Shown here piece after piece: positions 1 through 10,057 of a DNA stretch of 64,000 nt (its first letter is position 1; each line of letters opens with the position of its first letter). Position numbers and translations under genes: made by a program. Origin of the DNA: Marinilabilia salmonicolor (lineage in GTDB: Bacteria > Bacteroidota > Bacteroidia > Bacteroidales > Marinilabiliaceae); assembly GCF_003003035.1 (NCBI RefSeq), contig NZ_PVTS01000012.1, positions 99,908 through 163,907 on the forward strand, in the 5' to 3' direction. The notes beneath the pieces were generated by a model. It saw nothing but the letters and a program-made list of their open reading frames with translations. It did no database searches and had not been told where the DNA came from.

Positions 1-69
1 TGGGGCTGTTTGCTGATTGTTTTTTGGGGAAATACTATTAAGTGCGTTTTTTTAAATTGGGATTTATGA
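1..69 (+). CDS. possible C-terminal end of an upstream membrane protein (partial)
   Basis: Frame 1 is open from the window edge and ends in TGA at 67-69, which overlaps the ATG at 66 in an ATGA junction, a typical sign of translational coupling. The 22 visible residues are hydrophobic and start WGCLLIVFWG, so they could be the last part of a membrane protein. In comparable loci an MBOAT-type acyltransferase sits next to SGNH-like proteins, but nothing visible here proves that. A second open frame ends in TAA at 37-39, so the assignment is weak. Confidence 0.3.
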   Translation, partial: WGCLLIVFWGNTIKCVFLNWDL

Positions 70-1007
70 AACGGTTTGTTAAACGTTTGGGGTTGTTTGT
101 TTTTATCCTGGGAGTTCTGGCCTTCTTGTCATATAAGGGGAACCGGATTCTCTTCGATAAATACGGATTTCAGATTCCTTCTTATGTGGAGACTTTGGTG
201 ACAGGTAGTTCTTTGGCTGCAAACGGCATAAATCCGGCTTTTATTGAGAATTCCTGCAATGTAGGCCTTGCTGGTGAGCCGGCGTTGGTATCATTTGTGA
301 AAATAAGGGATTTATTGTCCCATCCTAATAATGTTAAGAGAATTGTCTTATCTTTTTCTTTAATAGAAACCTCTTCCTATTGGGATCAATCCTTTTCAGA
401 GCAGAAATCGACTTGCGTGGAAATGTTTTCTCGAATTGCTTTATTGCGTGAAGAGAATAGTCTGGATTTATTTGAAGACATTCCGATTAATTATTTTGCA
501 TATAGTGAGGTATATCTTAGAAGCAGGGTGTTTCCAGTCATCCCCTATCTTATTAATTCTTTCAAAAAAGAGGGGGGGGTCTATCCTCATATTGGAGGCT
601 ATAATGAAATAGAATTTAACCGAAGAACAGTTGCTGAAAGAGAAGACAACAGGCAAGATATTTTAGATAGGATGTTTTTCCATGCTTCCTATCCGGAAAA
701 TATCAGTAAAATGAATTTCAATTATCTGGATTCTATTGTTGCATTAACTGCCAGAAAGGATGTTGATCTTATTCTTGTTGGGATGCCAATGGAGAAGAGT
801 TTGTTTGAAATGATTCCATCCACCAACAGGATTTATTACCTGGAGCAGATAGAAGTACGTTCCAGAGAGTCTCATGTCTCGTTTATTAATCTCACAAATT
901 ACTTCGATTCTCAGCAGTTTTTTGGTGACTATGTTCATATTAATCGGGCCGGGGCTGACTCGGTGGCCAAAATTCTTCAAGACTTTATTTGGAAGATGCA
1001 AAAATGA
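66..1007 (+). CDS. membrane-anchored SGNH-like protein of the exopolysaccharide locus
   Basis: Protein of about 313 residues with one N-terminal membrane segment (FVFILGVLAFLSY) and the rest outside the cytoplasm. The early segment TGSSLAANGINP resembles the nucleophile block of DltD/AlgX-type SGNH proteins, and the C-terminal block GDYVHINRAGADSVA has the spacing of the Asp-x-x-His block. This suggests polymer acyl transfer or esterase activity, but the family call is by eye only. I prefer ATG 66 over the GTG at 42, because ATG 66 overlaps the preceding stop codon in an ATGA junction. It precedes a CapD-like gene, and a second SGNH-like lipoprotein and an acyl carrier protein lie about 9 kb away in the same locus. 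It could also be a non-catalytic partner of an acyltransferase. Confidence 0.6.
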   Translation: MKRFVKRLGLFVFILGVLAFLSYKGNRILFDKYGFQIPSYVETLVTGSSLAANGINPAFIENSCNVGLAGEPALVSFVKIRDLLSHPNNVKRIVLSFSLIETSSYWDQSFSEQKSTCVEMFSRIALLREENSLDLFEDIPINYFAYSEVYLRSRVFPVIPYLINSFKKEGGVYPHIGGYNEIEFNRRTVAEREDNRQDILDRMFFHASYPENISKMNFNYLDSIVALTARKDVDLILVGMPMEKSLFEMIPSTNRIYYLEQIEVRSRESHVSFINLTNYFDSQQFFGDYVHINRAGADSVAKILQDFIWKMQK

Positions 1008-1193
1008 TAGCGATTCATTAATTCCAATAAATTGTGAATTAAGTCCCTAAAATAAACCATTCGTCAATAAAATGTACGGTATAATAAAAACACCCTTGCG
1101 ATGCTTGCTCCCCCTGTTTTAACTTGTGATTCCTGAAGAGTTGATAATGTTTGCTTTTAGTTTTTAAAGTCTAAGTTTAATGTGTTGTTGTTT

Positions 1194-3143
1194 ATGCAGA
1201 AGTATGACTTTCAATTCCCAAAAATTATTCCAATGAGAAGGTTGGTGACAAGAATATTCGAAGGAAAAATTATTTCTCCATGGTGGATTTTTGTTATAGA
1301 TATGTTGTTGGTGAACAGCTCGCTGGCAATGGCTTATGTTTTAAGGGTAAATATTAACCTGGAATTGTATTCCATGTGGGATTTTCTAAGAACTGTTGTT
1401 TGGACTTCCCTTACTTACGCCATTTTCTTTCTGGTTTTTAAAACTCATCGTGGAGTAATTCGCCATACTAACCTTGATGAATTGAAGAATATGTTTCTGG
1501 CCTCCACAACCTCATTGGCGGTTTTGTTGGTTGCAGTTACCTTTTGGGGACCGCAAGAGGTTTTATTTGGTGGTACTCCCCGGCTGGTATTGATTATTCA
1601 TTATCTGTTGGTTATATTTCTCTCTTTTGGATTTAGGATGCTGGTTAAAGAAGCTTATAATTATTTCACCAGTCAAAAAGGGAACATTAATACCATCATC
1701 TATGGTACAGGCGATTTGGGGCTTATTACCATGGAAGCCATCAAAAGCAATAAGAATAATGAGTACAATGTTATAGGATTTGTAGATGAAGACTCCGGCA
1801 GACATCATGTCACTTTGTCATCATTGCCGGTGGTAAAATGGAGTGATGTCATCAGTCGAAAAGGGAGGCTGTCAAAGGTTGAGGTAATCATTCTTGCAGT
1901 TAATGAAATCAGCGTTGAAAAGAAACAGCAAATTGCCGATGCCTGTCTTCAGAATAAATGGAAGCTGAAGATAATGCCAACCGTATCCAATTGGTTGAAT
2001 GGCATTTCCAACACTGAGCAGATTAGGGATGTCAAGATTGAAGACCTTCTGGGACGAGAGGAAATTCGTCTCAGCCAGCGAAATATAATGGAGGGGTTAA
2101 CGGGAAAAACCATTCTGGTAACAGGAGCTGCAGGATCGATAGGGTCAGAAATAGTGCGTCAGTTGATGAAATTTCCCGTTAAACAACTGTTGCTTCTCGA
2201 TCAGGCCGAATCTGCTTTATATGACTTACAACAGGAAATGCTGTTGAGTTACAGCGATGCCCCTTTTGAGTTGATTCTTTGCAGTGTGACCAATAAAAAC
2301 CGAATCAGGAAGGTTTTTGAGAATTGGGATATAGATATTGTCTTTAATGCTGCGGCTTACAAGCATGTTCCTTTGATGGAATCTGCACCTTATGAGGCTA
2401 TTTATGTTAATATAGGAGGGACAAAGAATCTTGCTGATATGGCTGTGGAGTTTGGAGTAGAGAAATTTGTGATGGTTTCCACCGATAAAGCAGTAAATCC
2501 CACAAATGTGATGGGGGCCTCCAAGAGGGTTTGTGAAATGTATGTGCAGGCATTGTCTGTTCAGAAAGGGGTGAAAACACAGTTTATTACCACCCGTTTT
2601 GGGAATGTCTTAGGATCCAATGGTTCGGTAATTCCTCTGTTTAAAAAACAAATTGCCCAGGGAGGGCCGCTGACTGTTACGCATAAGGATATCACCCGGT
2701 TCTTTATGACCATTCCCGAAGCTTGCCAGTTGTTGCTCGAGGCTGCTTTTATGGGGAATGGAGGAGAGATCTATGTTTTTGACATGGGGAAACCTGTAAA
2801 GATTGATGATTTGGCCAAGAATATGATAAGACTTGCCGGATTGAAGCTTGGTGAGGATATTCAAATCAAATATACCGGTTTACGACCTGGAGAAAAACTT
2901 TATGAAGAGTTGCTGGCATCTTCCGAAAATACACTTCCTACTTATCATAAAAAGATAATGATCGGAAAGATACGTCCTGTGGAGTATAATCAGGTGAATA
3001 AAGAAATTCTGGAGATGTTGAGTAATTTGGACATCGAGTCAGACGAGATCCTGTTTGCTCGTCTTAAAGGTATGGTGCCGGAGTTTTTCTGTGCCCGTCT
3101 TGAAGAGCTTTTAGAAACAGAGCCGGCTAGTATTGATCAGTAA
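1194..3143 (+). CDS. CapD/WbpM-type nucleotide-sugar 4,6-dehydratase, membrane-anchored
   Basis: About 649 residues. Four hydrophobic helices lie in roughly the first 150 residues. A first Rossmann-like domain follows (IIYGTGDLGL, about residue 170), then the catalytic extended SDR domain with ILVTGAAGSIGSE near residue 312, the conserved NAAAYKHVPLMES, and STDKAVNPTNVMGASK near residue 435. The Met in place of the usual catalytic Tyr (TDK...M...K) is characteristic of the CapD/WbpM/FlaA1 group, which makes 4-keto-6-deoxy sugars such as the precursors of bacillosamine, QuiNAc or FucNAc from UDP-GlcNAc. The product probably primes or feeds the exopolysaccharide. ATG 1194 is preferred over GTG 1182. 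Full family length, no damage seen. Confidence 0.9.
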   Translation: MQKYDFQFPKIIPMRRLVTRIFEGKIISPWWIFVIDMLLVNSSLAMAYVLRVNINLELYSMWDFLRTVVWTSLTYAIFFLVFKTHRGVIRHTNLDELKNMFLASTTSLAVLLVAVTFWGPQEVLFGGTPRLVLIIHYLLVIFLSFGFRMLVKEAYNYFTSQKGNINTIIYGTGDLGLITMEAIKSNKNNEYNVIGFVDEDSGRHHVTLSSLPVVKWSDVISRKGRLSKVEVIILAVNEISVEKKQQIADACLQNKWKLKIMPTVSNWLNGISNTEQIRDVKIEDLLGREEIRLSQRNIMEGLTGKTILVTGAAGSIGSEIVRQLMKFPVKQLLLLDQAESALYDLQQEMLLSYSDAPFELILCSVTNKNRIRKVFENWDIDIVFNAAAYKHVPLMESAPYEAIYVNIGGTKNLADMAVEFGVEKFVMVSTDKAVNPTNVMGASKRVCEMYVQALSVQKGVKTQFITTRFGNVLGSNGSVIPLFKKQIAQGGPLTVTHKDITRFFMTIPEACQLLLEAAFMGNGGEIYVFDMGKPVKIDDLAKNMIRLAGLKLGEDIQIKYTGLRPGEKLYEELLASSENTLPTYHKKIMIGKIRPVEYNQVNKEILEMLSNLDIESDEILFARLKGMVPEFFCARLEELLETEPASIDQ

Positions 3144-3672
3144 AAACAAAATTTTAAAAGGATAAAATAGTTTTTCCTTACAATATTGATTCTCAAAAGA
3201 AATCATCGTATAGAGCAGGATTTCTTTTGCGAAAATAGTGATGTTAATTGTTTGTAAATGTGTGGCTTGGTGCAGCTGGGAAATGGCATAGGCAAGATAC
3301 GAAATCCTTTGTGCCATTTTTACTTGATAATACTAGTGCGGAAATTTTATTTTAGAAATAGTATAAGCTAAGGGGTGTCTCGCCTGAATATTATTTTGTT
3401 TTCTTAAGCAGGAATGCCTTAATGAAATTTTCTGTTTAGTATCAATCAATGTGTATGTATTTCTCGTAATTTTTGGTGTTTAATTATTCTAATAAAACCA
3501 TTAGCCATTGAATGGGTACAAGAGAATTACGAGTTCAAATAGGCTATAAAAATAAAATTTTATGTTATTATGAACCTAACCTGAATAATTTATAAAAAAA
3601 AAGGAGGGTTGTTCCTGAAAATGTCCTGAATTATCAGTATTTTCAGGGTGTCTAACAACACCTCTTTATACA
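3144..3672. other. non-coding stretch upstream of the degraded transposase
   Basis: No credible gene. Two structures are visible: a spaced inverted repeat CTCGTAATT (3463-3471) / AATTACGAG (3525-3533), and a hairpin with perfect 9-base arms CCTGAAAAT (3614-3622) / ATTTTCAGG (3639-3647) just before the transposase start. The second may be part of the insertion-sequence left end. I could not identify convincing terminal inverted repeats or a target duplication. Confidence 0.5.
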
Positions 3673-5031
3673 ATGATACAGAAATTTTCCGAAAACAAAG
3701 AACAAACTCTCAGACTTTTTCCAGTTGAACATAAGAACGTGGAACTAAGTTTTACCGGTGACCGTATCAGTAGTGACTGTGGGCTTCTTTTATTACATGA
3801 GGTCAATAGGCAAATCGGTTTGACTGAACGTATAAGCAACTGTATTACAGACAATCGAGATCAGCGCTATATTGACCACTCCATAGAAGAATTGGTTAGT
3901 CAACGAGCTTATCAAATCGCTGCCGGTTATGAGGATTGTAACGACAGCAATGAACTGAGACAAGATAAGATTTAAAAAACCTGTGTTGGATGGCTTCCTC
4001 AAACAGGTATGGATTTAGGTTCACAACCTACTATGAGCCGACTGGAGAATAGTGTTAATTGGCGTGATTTGTATAAGATCGGAGAAGCCTTAGTCTCCCA
4101 TTTTATAGGAACCTACAGCTCTGCACCAGAAGTTATCATACTTGATTGCGATGATACCAACACTAATACTTACGGAGACCAGCAACTGACTCTCTTTAAC
4201 ACTTACTATCACGATCATTGTTATATGCCCTTGCATATTTACGAAGGGCTTTCTGGTAAGTTAATTTCCACCATATTAAAAGCCGGCAGACGCTCCAAAC
4301 AAAGCGATGTTGCTTCTGTTATTAAGAAGTTGATACTACATATAAGGGAACAATGGCCTAAAACCCAAATAATTGTTAGGGTTGACAGTCATTTTGCATC
4401 AAAAGATCTTATGGATTGGAGCGATACTGCTGTCCAAAAAGTGGGCTACATAACAGGTCTTGCTGGAAACTCAAAATTAAAGTCTTTGGCCGAGGTTACC
4501 ATAAAGAGCGCAGAGCGGGAATTTAAGCAATACGGAAAGCCTGTTAAACGCTATCATTCATTTATGTACAAGGCTAAAAGCTGGGCATCGGCTAAAAAAA
4601 TGGTGGTTAAAGTGGAGGCATCTGCCCTTGGCACCAACATCCGTTATATCGTCACAAACCTGACTCAGTTCAAGGCCAAAGGATTATAAGAGAAAGGTTA
4701 TTGCGCCAGGGGTGCTGCGGAACTAAGGATTAAAGAACATAAACTGTACCTGAAGTGTGACAGAGCCTCATGTACTAGTTTTAAAGCCAGTCAGTTCCGG
4801 TTGTTCTTGCATTCTATCGCCTATGTTTTAATGCATACTATGCAAAAGGAACTTTTTAAAGGCACTGAATTGGCAAATGCCAATTTCAAAACCTTACAGA
4901 ACAAGATTACAAAAACAGCTACCTGGGTAAAGGAAATGAAAACCAAGATAAAAATTGAATTCCCGAAATTTTGCCCGACGAAAGAGCTTCAAACTAAGAG
5001 CTTTCAAATGTTGGGCATGCTAGTAATATAG
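3673..5031 (+). pseudogene. IS1380-family transposase, interrupted by two in-frame stops
   Basis: One continuous frame of about 453 codons from ATG 3673 to TAG 5029-5031 reads as a full-length IS1380-type DDE transposase. It starts with RLFPVEHKNVELSFTGDRIS, then SRLENSVNWRDLY, the catalytic-region strand VIILDCDDTN, the second block IIVRVDSHFAS, YCARGAAELRIKEHKLYLK, and the C-terminal TATWVKEMKTKIKIEFPK. TAA at 3973-3975 and TAA at 4687-4689 cut this frame; there is no frameshift. The second stop stands where relatives appear to have Tyr (before EKGYCARG). The gene is therefore inactive but recently degraded. It splits the polysaccharide locus between the CapD-like gene and a glycosyltransferase. 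Confidence 0.88.
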
Positions 5032-5323
5032 CCGATTGCAATCCACTAAATTAAAATACTTAATCGTCAATATCTCAGAAAGCCAAGGCTTGTGGCAGGA
5101 AACCGAACACCCACAACCCTGTATGTTAAACATAATTAATCGGGGTCATAAGATTTTGCTAACTTATCCCCGAATAAATGTAAATATCGCAAGCAAACTC
5201 TTCAAATTTTTATAGAAAAGACCTGATATAATATTATGTTAACCTGATATTTGGGTAAATTTGAGGTTTATGGATAAAGCAGGCTAACTGGTTCTATGAA
5301 AGCGTTGGGGGAGGATGTTTTAT

Positions 5324-6478
5324 ATGAAGAATAAAAAAAATATTTGTGTTCTGGGATTATCAGGGTTTCCGGACTCTATTTCTGCAAAGACAAACAGATA
5401 TAAGTCAATTGTTGAGATGATAACAACTTATGAAGATTCTGTCACTGTTGTTAACAGGGATGTAGGAAAGCGGATTTCTAAAAATTATGGAAAGGCAAAG
5501 GTGGTTAATAGTATTGGTTGCGATATTGATAGTTATACTCTAAGAAAATATTTGAGGAAGATTATTGTTGTTTTTGATTTCTTTAAATTAATTCAAGTTT
5601 ATGGTCTAAGAAAAATTGATGCCATTATTGTTTATTCTTATTCTTTCACGGATATTATTTTTTACAAGTTATATTCATTCGTTTTTAGAGCCAAACTTTG
5701 TCTTGATTATGTTGAAAAACGTTCTCAAATGCAATACCGAAAAGGTTATTTGAGTAAAACTATTAATGATAAGTTGTTTGAGCAAATAGGTTTTATAGTT
5801 TTTGATGGAGTAATAGTGATTAGTGATTTTTTGAAAGAAGAAGTCTCTAAACAGATAAAGAGTAATAAAATATATAAGTTGCCCCCGGTGTGTGATTTTG
5901 AGTATTGCTCCGGGAGGAAGAGTAAAAACTTTGAGAAATATATTCTGTACTGTGGGTCTGTTGGCTACAAGGACGTGATTTATTTCGTTTTGGATGCATA
6001 TAATGAGGCTAAGGTATTTGATTCATTTTTACTTTATTTTGTAGTGTCAGGAGGAGCAAAAGAAATTGAGCAAATTAAAAATAGGTTTGCTGAATTTCCT
6101 TATGTAAGGGTCTATTCTTATCTGCCTTATGAGCAATTGTTAACCTTGTATAACAATGCACTTGGCCTAATAATTCCAATGAGGCAAACTTTGCAAGATA
6201 AAGCAAGGTTTCCCCAGAAAATCACTGAGTATCTCGCTAGTGGCAGACCATTAATTTCAAATTCTTGGGGGGAAATTTCTAATTATTTTAAAAACAGGGA
6301 AAATGCTGTTTTGGCTGATGGTTATTTGGTTTCAAGTTATTCCGAAATCTTAAAAGAAATTGCAAGAAACGAGATAGATCTTGATTTAATTGGTCAAAGG
6401 GGCTTTGAAACAGGTCAGAAATATTTTAGTGAAAAGGCACATTTCAAGGCACTTAATCATTTCTTGCATTCTTTGTAA
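5324..6478 (+). CDS. GT4-type glycosyltransferase
   Basis: About 384 residues with a GT-B fold pattern. The N-terminal half is poorly conserved. The C-terminal half has ILYCGSVGYKD at the start of the nucleotide-sugar domain, a VRVYSYLPYEQLLTLYNNA block, then RFPQKITEYLASGRPLI, which matches the donor-binding EX7E region of GT4 enzymes. No signal peptide or membrane span is visible, so a cytoplasmic-face enzyme adding a sugar to a lipid-linked exopolysaccharide unit is likely; donor and acceptor are unknown. A purine-rich GGGGGAGG stretch at 5306-5313 favours ATG 5324 over ATG 5315. The gene is clearly more AT-rich than its neighbours and stands alone between an IS remnant and the exporter, which suggests lateral acquisition. 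Confidence 0.85.
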   Translation: MKNKKNICVLGLSGFPDSISAKTNRYKSIVEMITTYEDSVTVVNRDVGKRISKNYGKAKVVNSIGCDIDSYTLRKYLRKIIVVFDFFKLIQVYGLRKIDAIIVYSYSFTDIIFYKLYSFVFRAKLCLDYVEKRSQMQYRKGYLSKTINDKLFEQIGFIVFDGVIVISDFLKEEVSKQIKSNKIYKLPPVCDFEYCSGRKSKNFEKYILYCGSVGYKDVIYFVLDAYNEAKVFDSFLLYFVVSGGAKEIEQIKNRFAEFPYVRVYSYLPYEQLLTLYNNALGLIIPMRQTLQDKARFPQKITEYLASGRPLISNSWGEISNYFKNRENAVLADGYLVSSYSEILKEIARNEIDLDLIGQRGFETGQKYFSEKAHFKALNHFLHSL

Positions 6479-6554
6479 ATGGTGGTTTATACCCCACGAT
6501 AATAGGGCTACAAGAACTTGAGTCCGTAGGTATCCGGTATTGAGCAGTTTGGTT

Positions 6555-8924
6555 TTATGGTTTTTTATGCGTCACTTTCTTTCTCCTCTTTTTCCTCTTC
6601 TTAATCTCTTTCTCCGTATTGTAATAATACGAATAGTCTTTCTTCTCAAACTGGGCACCGTTCAAAACAACTCCCACATGCTCCAGTTTTTTCATCTTTT
6701 CATCATTCAAACATCTTTTGAGGACCGATTTCGGGGTCACATTCTGACGGGTAATAAGTAATGTCAGATCACTATATTTGGTTAAAAGATAGGCGTCACT
6801 GACCAGACCGACCGGAGGAGTGTCAATGATTATAATCTCAAAATGTTTTTTGAGGCTGGCAAATAGCTGATCGGTTTTCTTATTGGCAATTAACTCTGTC
6901 GGGTTTGGGGGTATGTCTCCGGAGGTTATGATGTTCAGGTTTCCTGTGCTGGATGGTTGAACTAGTGTTTCCCACTCTTTTTCTCCAAGCAGATAATGTA
7001 CCAGTCCCGGTGTTTTTAAATCCGGGAACATCTCTTCGTTAATGGCTGGCATCCTCAGGTCAAACCCCATCAATAAGGTTGTTTTGCCTAACTGAGCAAA
7101 TGAATTTGCCAGGTTGGCTGCAAATACGGTTTTTCCCTCTGAAGGAACAGATGAGGTTACCAGGATTGTTTTTTCGGGTTGTTCCAGAGCGTAAAATCCA
7201 ATGGAGGTTCTGATGTTTCGGAAGGCTTCGGCCAATGGGGAATGTGAGTTGGCCTCTAACACAGGTCTTTTGTGGGAGTCTGTATGTAGAGGAACAGTTC
7301 CGATAAGGGGATAGTTAGTTAATTCGGATATTTCGGACTCATCCTGAATCTTATCATTGTTGTACACTTTTAAGAAAACAATAACTGCCGGAAACATAAG
7401 GCCGAAAACAACAATCATCAGGATACTTCGCGTTTTATCGGGGGTAACCTGTCCCCGGGCTATGGCCTCCTCTACAATTTCGTGGTCGGGAAGGTTGGCT
7501 GACTTTGCCAGCTGAGCTTCCGCCCTGCGCTCGAGCAGGTAGGTGTACATCTCATCATTCATCCGAAACTTCCGCTCAATATTGAGGAGCGTCTGTTCGG
7601 TTTTTGGCAGTTTTCTTATTTCCTGACTCAACTGATAAAGCCTCCTGTTCAGATCGTTCAGAGAAAGTTGCGTTGTTTCAATAATGCTACGTGTGGTTTG
7701 CAGCAATGAATTTCTTAGGGTCTGAATACGATGATTGATGCGGATAATATTCGGGTTTTCTATATTGGTGTTAAATTGCAGACTTGACTTTTCCGCATTG
7801 AGAGAGGCCAATTCTCCAATAAGCTGATTTAATACCGGATCGTTAACCCCCATTGCTGAAGGGGCAACAATGTCATTGATGTCCAGGTTGTTTTCTATGT
7901 TGTTCAAAAGATAGGTGAGGTAATCCAGGCGTGCTTCCAGCGAAGCCTTTTCATTTTCCAGTTCGTTGGACTGGGTAATAATCATTTGTCCCTGAAAGGA
8001 CACATCCATAACCTCATTGCGACTTCTGAATCCTTCGAGGACAGACTCTGCGGCAGCGAGTGAGTCCATGACTCCTACAAGTTGCCTTTCAATGAATTCA
8101 ATGGTATTGGAGGCAATTTGATTCTTTTTGTCAAGGGTGTAATTCACTGAGTTCTGAGCCAGTTTGTTAAGGAAGTTTTTCCCTTTTTTGATATTGTTCT
8201 CAGTAATAGAAATCTCAATAATTGAACTTTCACGGGTTACTCTGTCAAGTCTGATTTTCGATTGATAATGCGCCGCCAGTGTTTTAATGGTTCTGGTTTT
8301 AAATAGGAATTTCCGTCCTATATATCTCTCTCCTCGTGAAATGATTTCCTCATTGGGAACAATTGTAAATACAAAGTTGGGAGTGCTGATTTTTTCGAAA
8401 AACTTATGGGTATCAGAGTAATATTGATTATCGTGGATTAAAGTAAGTGTGAACTGGTCTTTAGAATGAAATTCTACCGAAAAATCGAGGTTTGACAACT
8501 TAACTTCGGAAGTATCCGGAATGACGGTAAACGGACTTTCCTGATAAATTTCATTGGTTCGAAACAAATCATCTTTAAAATAGGAGATGGTAAAATCAAG
8601 TTGTTTTAGCACTTTCTCAATTTGTCGTCGGGAGGTAAGGATGATGAGCTGATTCTCAATGTTGCTTTGACTGCCCAGGTTAATTCCCGGAAGTGCATTT
8701 TCTCCACCGCCTGTCATGGATGATTGAGTTTCACTACCTTCGGATACCAATAATCTTGTACTTATTTGGTATTGTGGGGTGGTGGTTTTATTGTATAAAA
8801 TTACTCCTGCTACTGTAAGCGTCAGAAATATTGGAAAGAAGTACCAATACTTCAGCATTTGCTTCAATAACTTTAGAATATTCAGATTGTTTTCTCTTTC
8901 GGTATCTTCGTTGTAATTGGTCAT
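6555..8924 (-). CDS. polysaccharide co-polymerase / BY-type tyrosine autokinase (Wzc-like)
   Basis: 789 residues. A Wzz-type N-terminal domain is bounded by membrane helices near residues 30-50 and 498-517, with a long coiled-coil periplasmic section between them. The cytoplasmic kinase follows, with Walker A SSVPSEGKTVFAANLA near residue 590, Walker A' TLLMGFDLRMP and Walker B IIIIDTPPVGLVSD. A C-terminal tyrosine cluster (DYSYYY) is followed by a very basic tail. These are the hallmarks of bacterial BY-kinases, which control chain length and export of capsular or exopolysaccharide through autophosphorylation cycles. It lies 11 bases downstream of the outer-membrane exporter gene on the same strand, so the two form an operon. 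Confidence 0.93.
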   Translation of the reverse strand: MTNYNEDTERENNLNILKLLKQMLKYWYFFPIFLTLTVAGVILYNKTTTPQYQISTRLLVSEGSETQSSMTGGGENALPGINLGSQSNIENQLIILTSRRQIEKVLKQLDFTISYFKDDLFRTNEIYQESPFTVIPDTSEVKLSNLDFSVEFHSKDQFTLTLIHDNQYYSDTHKFFEKISTPNFVFTIVPNEEIISRGERYIGRKFLFKTRTIKTLAAHYQSKIRLDRVTRESSIIEISITENNIKKGKNFLNKLAQNSVNYTLDKKNQIASNTIEFIERQLVGVMDSLAAAESVLEGFRSRNEVMDVSFQGQMIITQSNELENEKASLEARLDYLTYLLNNIENNLDINDIVAPSAMGVNDPVLNQLIGELASLNAEKSSLQFNTNIENPNIIRINHRIQTLRNSLLQTTRSIIETTQLSLNDLNRRLYQLSQEIRKLPKTEQTLLNIERKFRMNDEMYTYLLERRAEAQLAKSANLPDHEIVEEAIARGQVTPDKTRSILMIVVFGLMFPAVIVFLKVYNNDKIQDESEISELTNYPLIGTVPLHTDSHKRPVLEANSHSPLAEAFRNIRTSIGFYALEQPEKTILVTSSVPSEGKTVFAANLANSFAQLGKTTLLMGFDLRMPAINEEMFPDLKTPGLVHYLLGEKEWETLVQPSSTGNLNIITSGDIPPNPTELIANKKTDQLFASLKKHFEIIIIDTPPVGLVSDAYLLTKYSDLTLLITRQNVTPKSVLKRCLNDEKMKKLEHVGVVLNGAQFEKKDYSYYYNTEKEIKKRKKRRKKVTHKKP

Positions 8925-8935
8925 TCTTCAAATCT

Positions 8936-9730
8936 TTAGTTTTCTTCCCGCGAGTTCAGATAAGTAAGTATGGCAAAGGTGGCTGTAATCATGGAAACTC
9001 CTGCTGTAACAAAAGTGGTGTTCAGACTAAGTGCCTTGTAAGGTCTGGGTTCCACATAAATGATGTCGCCTGGTTGCAACCAGAAATATTGGGAGTAGAT
9101 GGTTCGCTCGTCTGTGATGTCTATGATAAACATTTGAGGAATTTCATTCCGATGACGAATAAGGCGTACTTTTTTCCTGTTTCCAAAGTCTGTAAGGTCT
9201 CCTGCCAGACTGAGTGCTTCTATGATGTTAATTTTTTCACTGTTGAGTGGGAATCTTCCGGGCATATTAACTTCTCCAATAACAGTAATGTTGTCGTTCA
9301 ATTGTTTCACGATGACATTGCTTTGCTCCAGATATCGGCTGACAGCAAGGGTGAGTTTGTCTCGTATTTCTTCCAACGTGAGGCCTGCAACAAATATTTT
9401 CCCAATAAACGGGTATTCAATTGATCCGTCCATGTCCACCCGGTATCCTAAAAGACTTGTTGCTGATGCTGATTCCGGCATGTTGGTATAGCCTGATTCA
9501 TTATTCAGGAAAGCCGATGTTTGTTCATCAAGACTGGTTACACGTATGTAAAGCAGATCATTAACTTCAACTTTGTATTCGGGCGGATTCTGCAAAAAAG
9601 TTCCATCAATATCATTTAATTTCCGTGGCAGGTCTCCGTCCAGGTAGATGGATTTTTTCAGGGAATAGCATGAAGAAAAAAGTACTACAACCAGGCTTAC
9701 AATCAATGTTCTTATCAATCCGTTTATCAT
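8936..9730 (-). CDS. outer-membrane polysaccharide export lipoprotein (Wza-like, OPX family)
   Basis: 264 residues. The N-terminus is a lipoprotein signal with lipobox LFSSC. The poly-export domain follows (YKVEVNDLLYIRVTSLDEQT), then an SLBB-type segment containing ITVIGEVNMPGRFPL, and a C-terminal hydrophobic helix near residues 234-258 that could span a membrane. The family forms the periplasmic and outer-membrane channel that passes exopolysaccharide out of the cell in contact with the co-polymerase kinase. It is shorter than E. coli Wza, as is usual in Bacteroidota. First gene of a two-gene operon with the Wzc-like kinase. Confidence 0.92.
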   Translation of the reverse strand: MINGLIRTLIVSLVVVLFSSCYSLKKSIYLDGDLPRKLNDIDGTFLQNPPEYKVEVNDLLYIRVTSLDEQTSAFLNNESGYTNMPESASATSLLGYRVDMDGSIEYPFIGKIFVAGLTLEEIRDKLTLAVSRYLEQSNVIVKQLNDNITVIGEVNMPGRFPLNSEKINIIEALSLAGDLTDFGNRKKVRLIRHRNEIPQMFIIDITDERTIYSQYFWLQPGDIIYVEPRPYKALSLNTTFVTAGVSMITATFAILTYLNSREEN

Positions 9731-9779
9731 TTTCTGGAATTTTATCAGATAGTAATTTTTTTATGACCTCAATTTCAAC

Positions 9780-9812
9780 CAAAGTTACGGTATAATGCAA
9801 GAAAATAATCAA
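9780..9812 (-). promoter_or_regulatory. candidate Bacteroidota promoter for the wza/wzc-like operon
   Basis: On the minus strand TAACTTTG (9787-9780) fits the Bacteroidota -7 element TAnnTTTG, with TTG (9812-9810) 22 bases upstream. Transcription would start about 45 bases before the exporter's start codon. The spacing is slightly long. The rest of the 327-base divergent gap (9731-10057) is AT-rich with nothing else recognisable. Confidence 0.4.
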
Positions 9813-10057
9813 GGAAATATTTGCGCTGGTCAAATAAAATGCAGGGTTTGGGTATTTTGGAAGATTGGGAGAATTTTTGAGAATCAGTTTTAGTCTTGCG
9901 ACGTTAAAAAGTATGACTTAAAATTCAGGCTGAAAAAACATAAATTTATGCCACTCAAATAAAAGTATAGCGCTTCTGTCAAAATACAATCGACAACGGT
10001 TGGCTTTCTACTTATATTTCAAAAACATTAATTGTTTTCAAAGTTAATTTTGTTGTT

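Noticed and set aside
3970..4010. Frameshift in the IS1380 transposase
   Set aside because: The segments before and after are in the same frame; the break is a nonsense codon.
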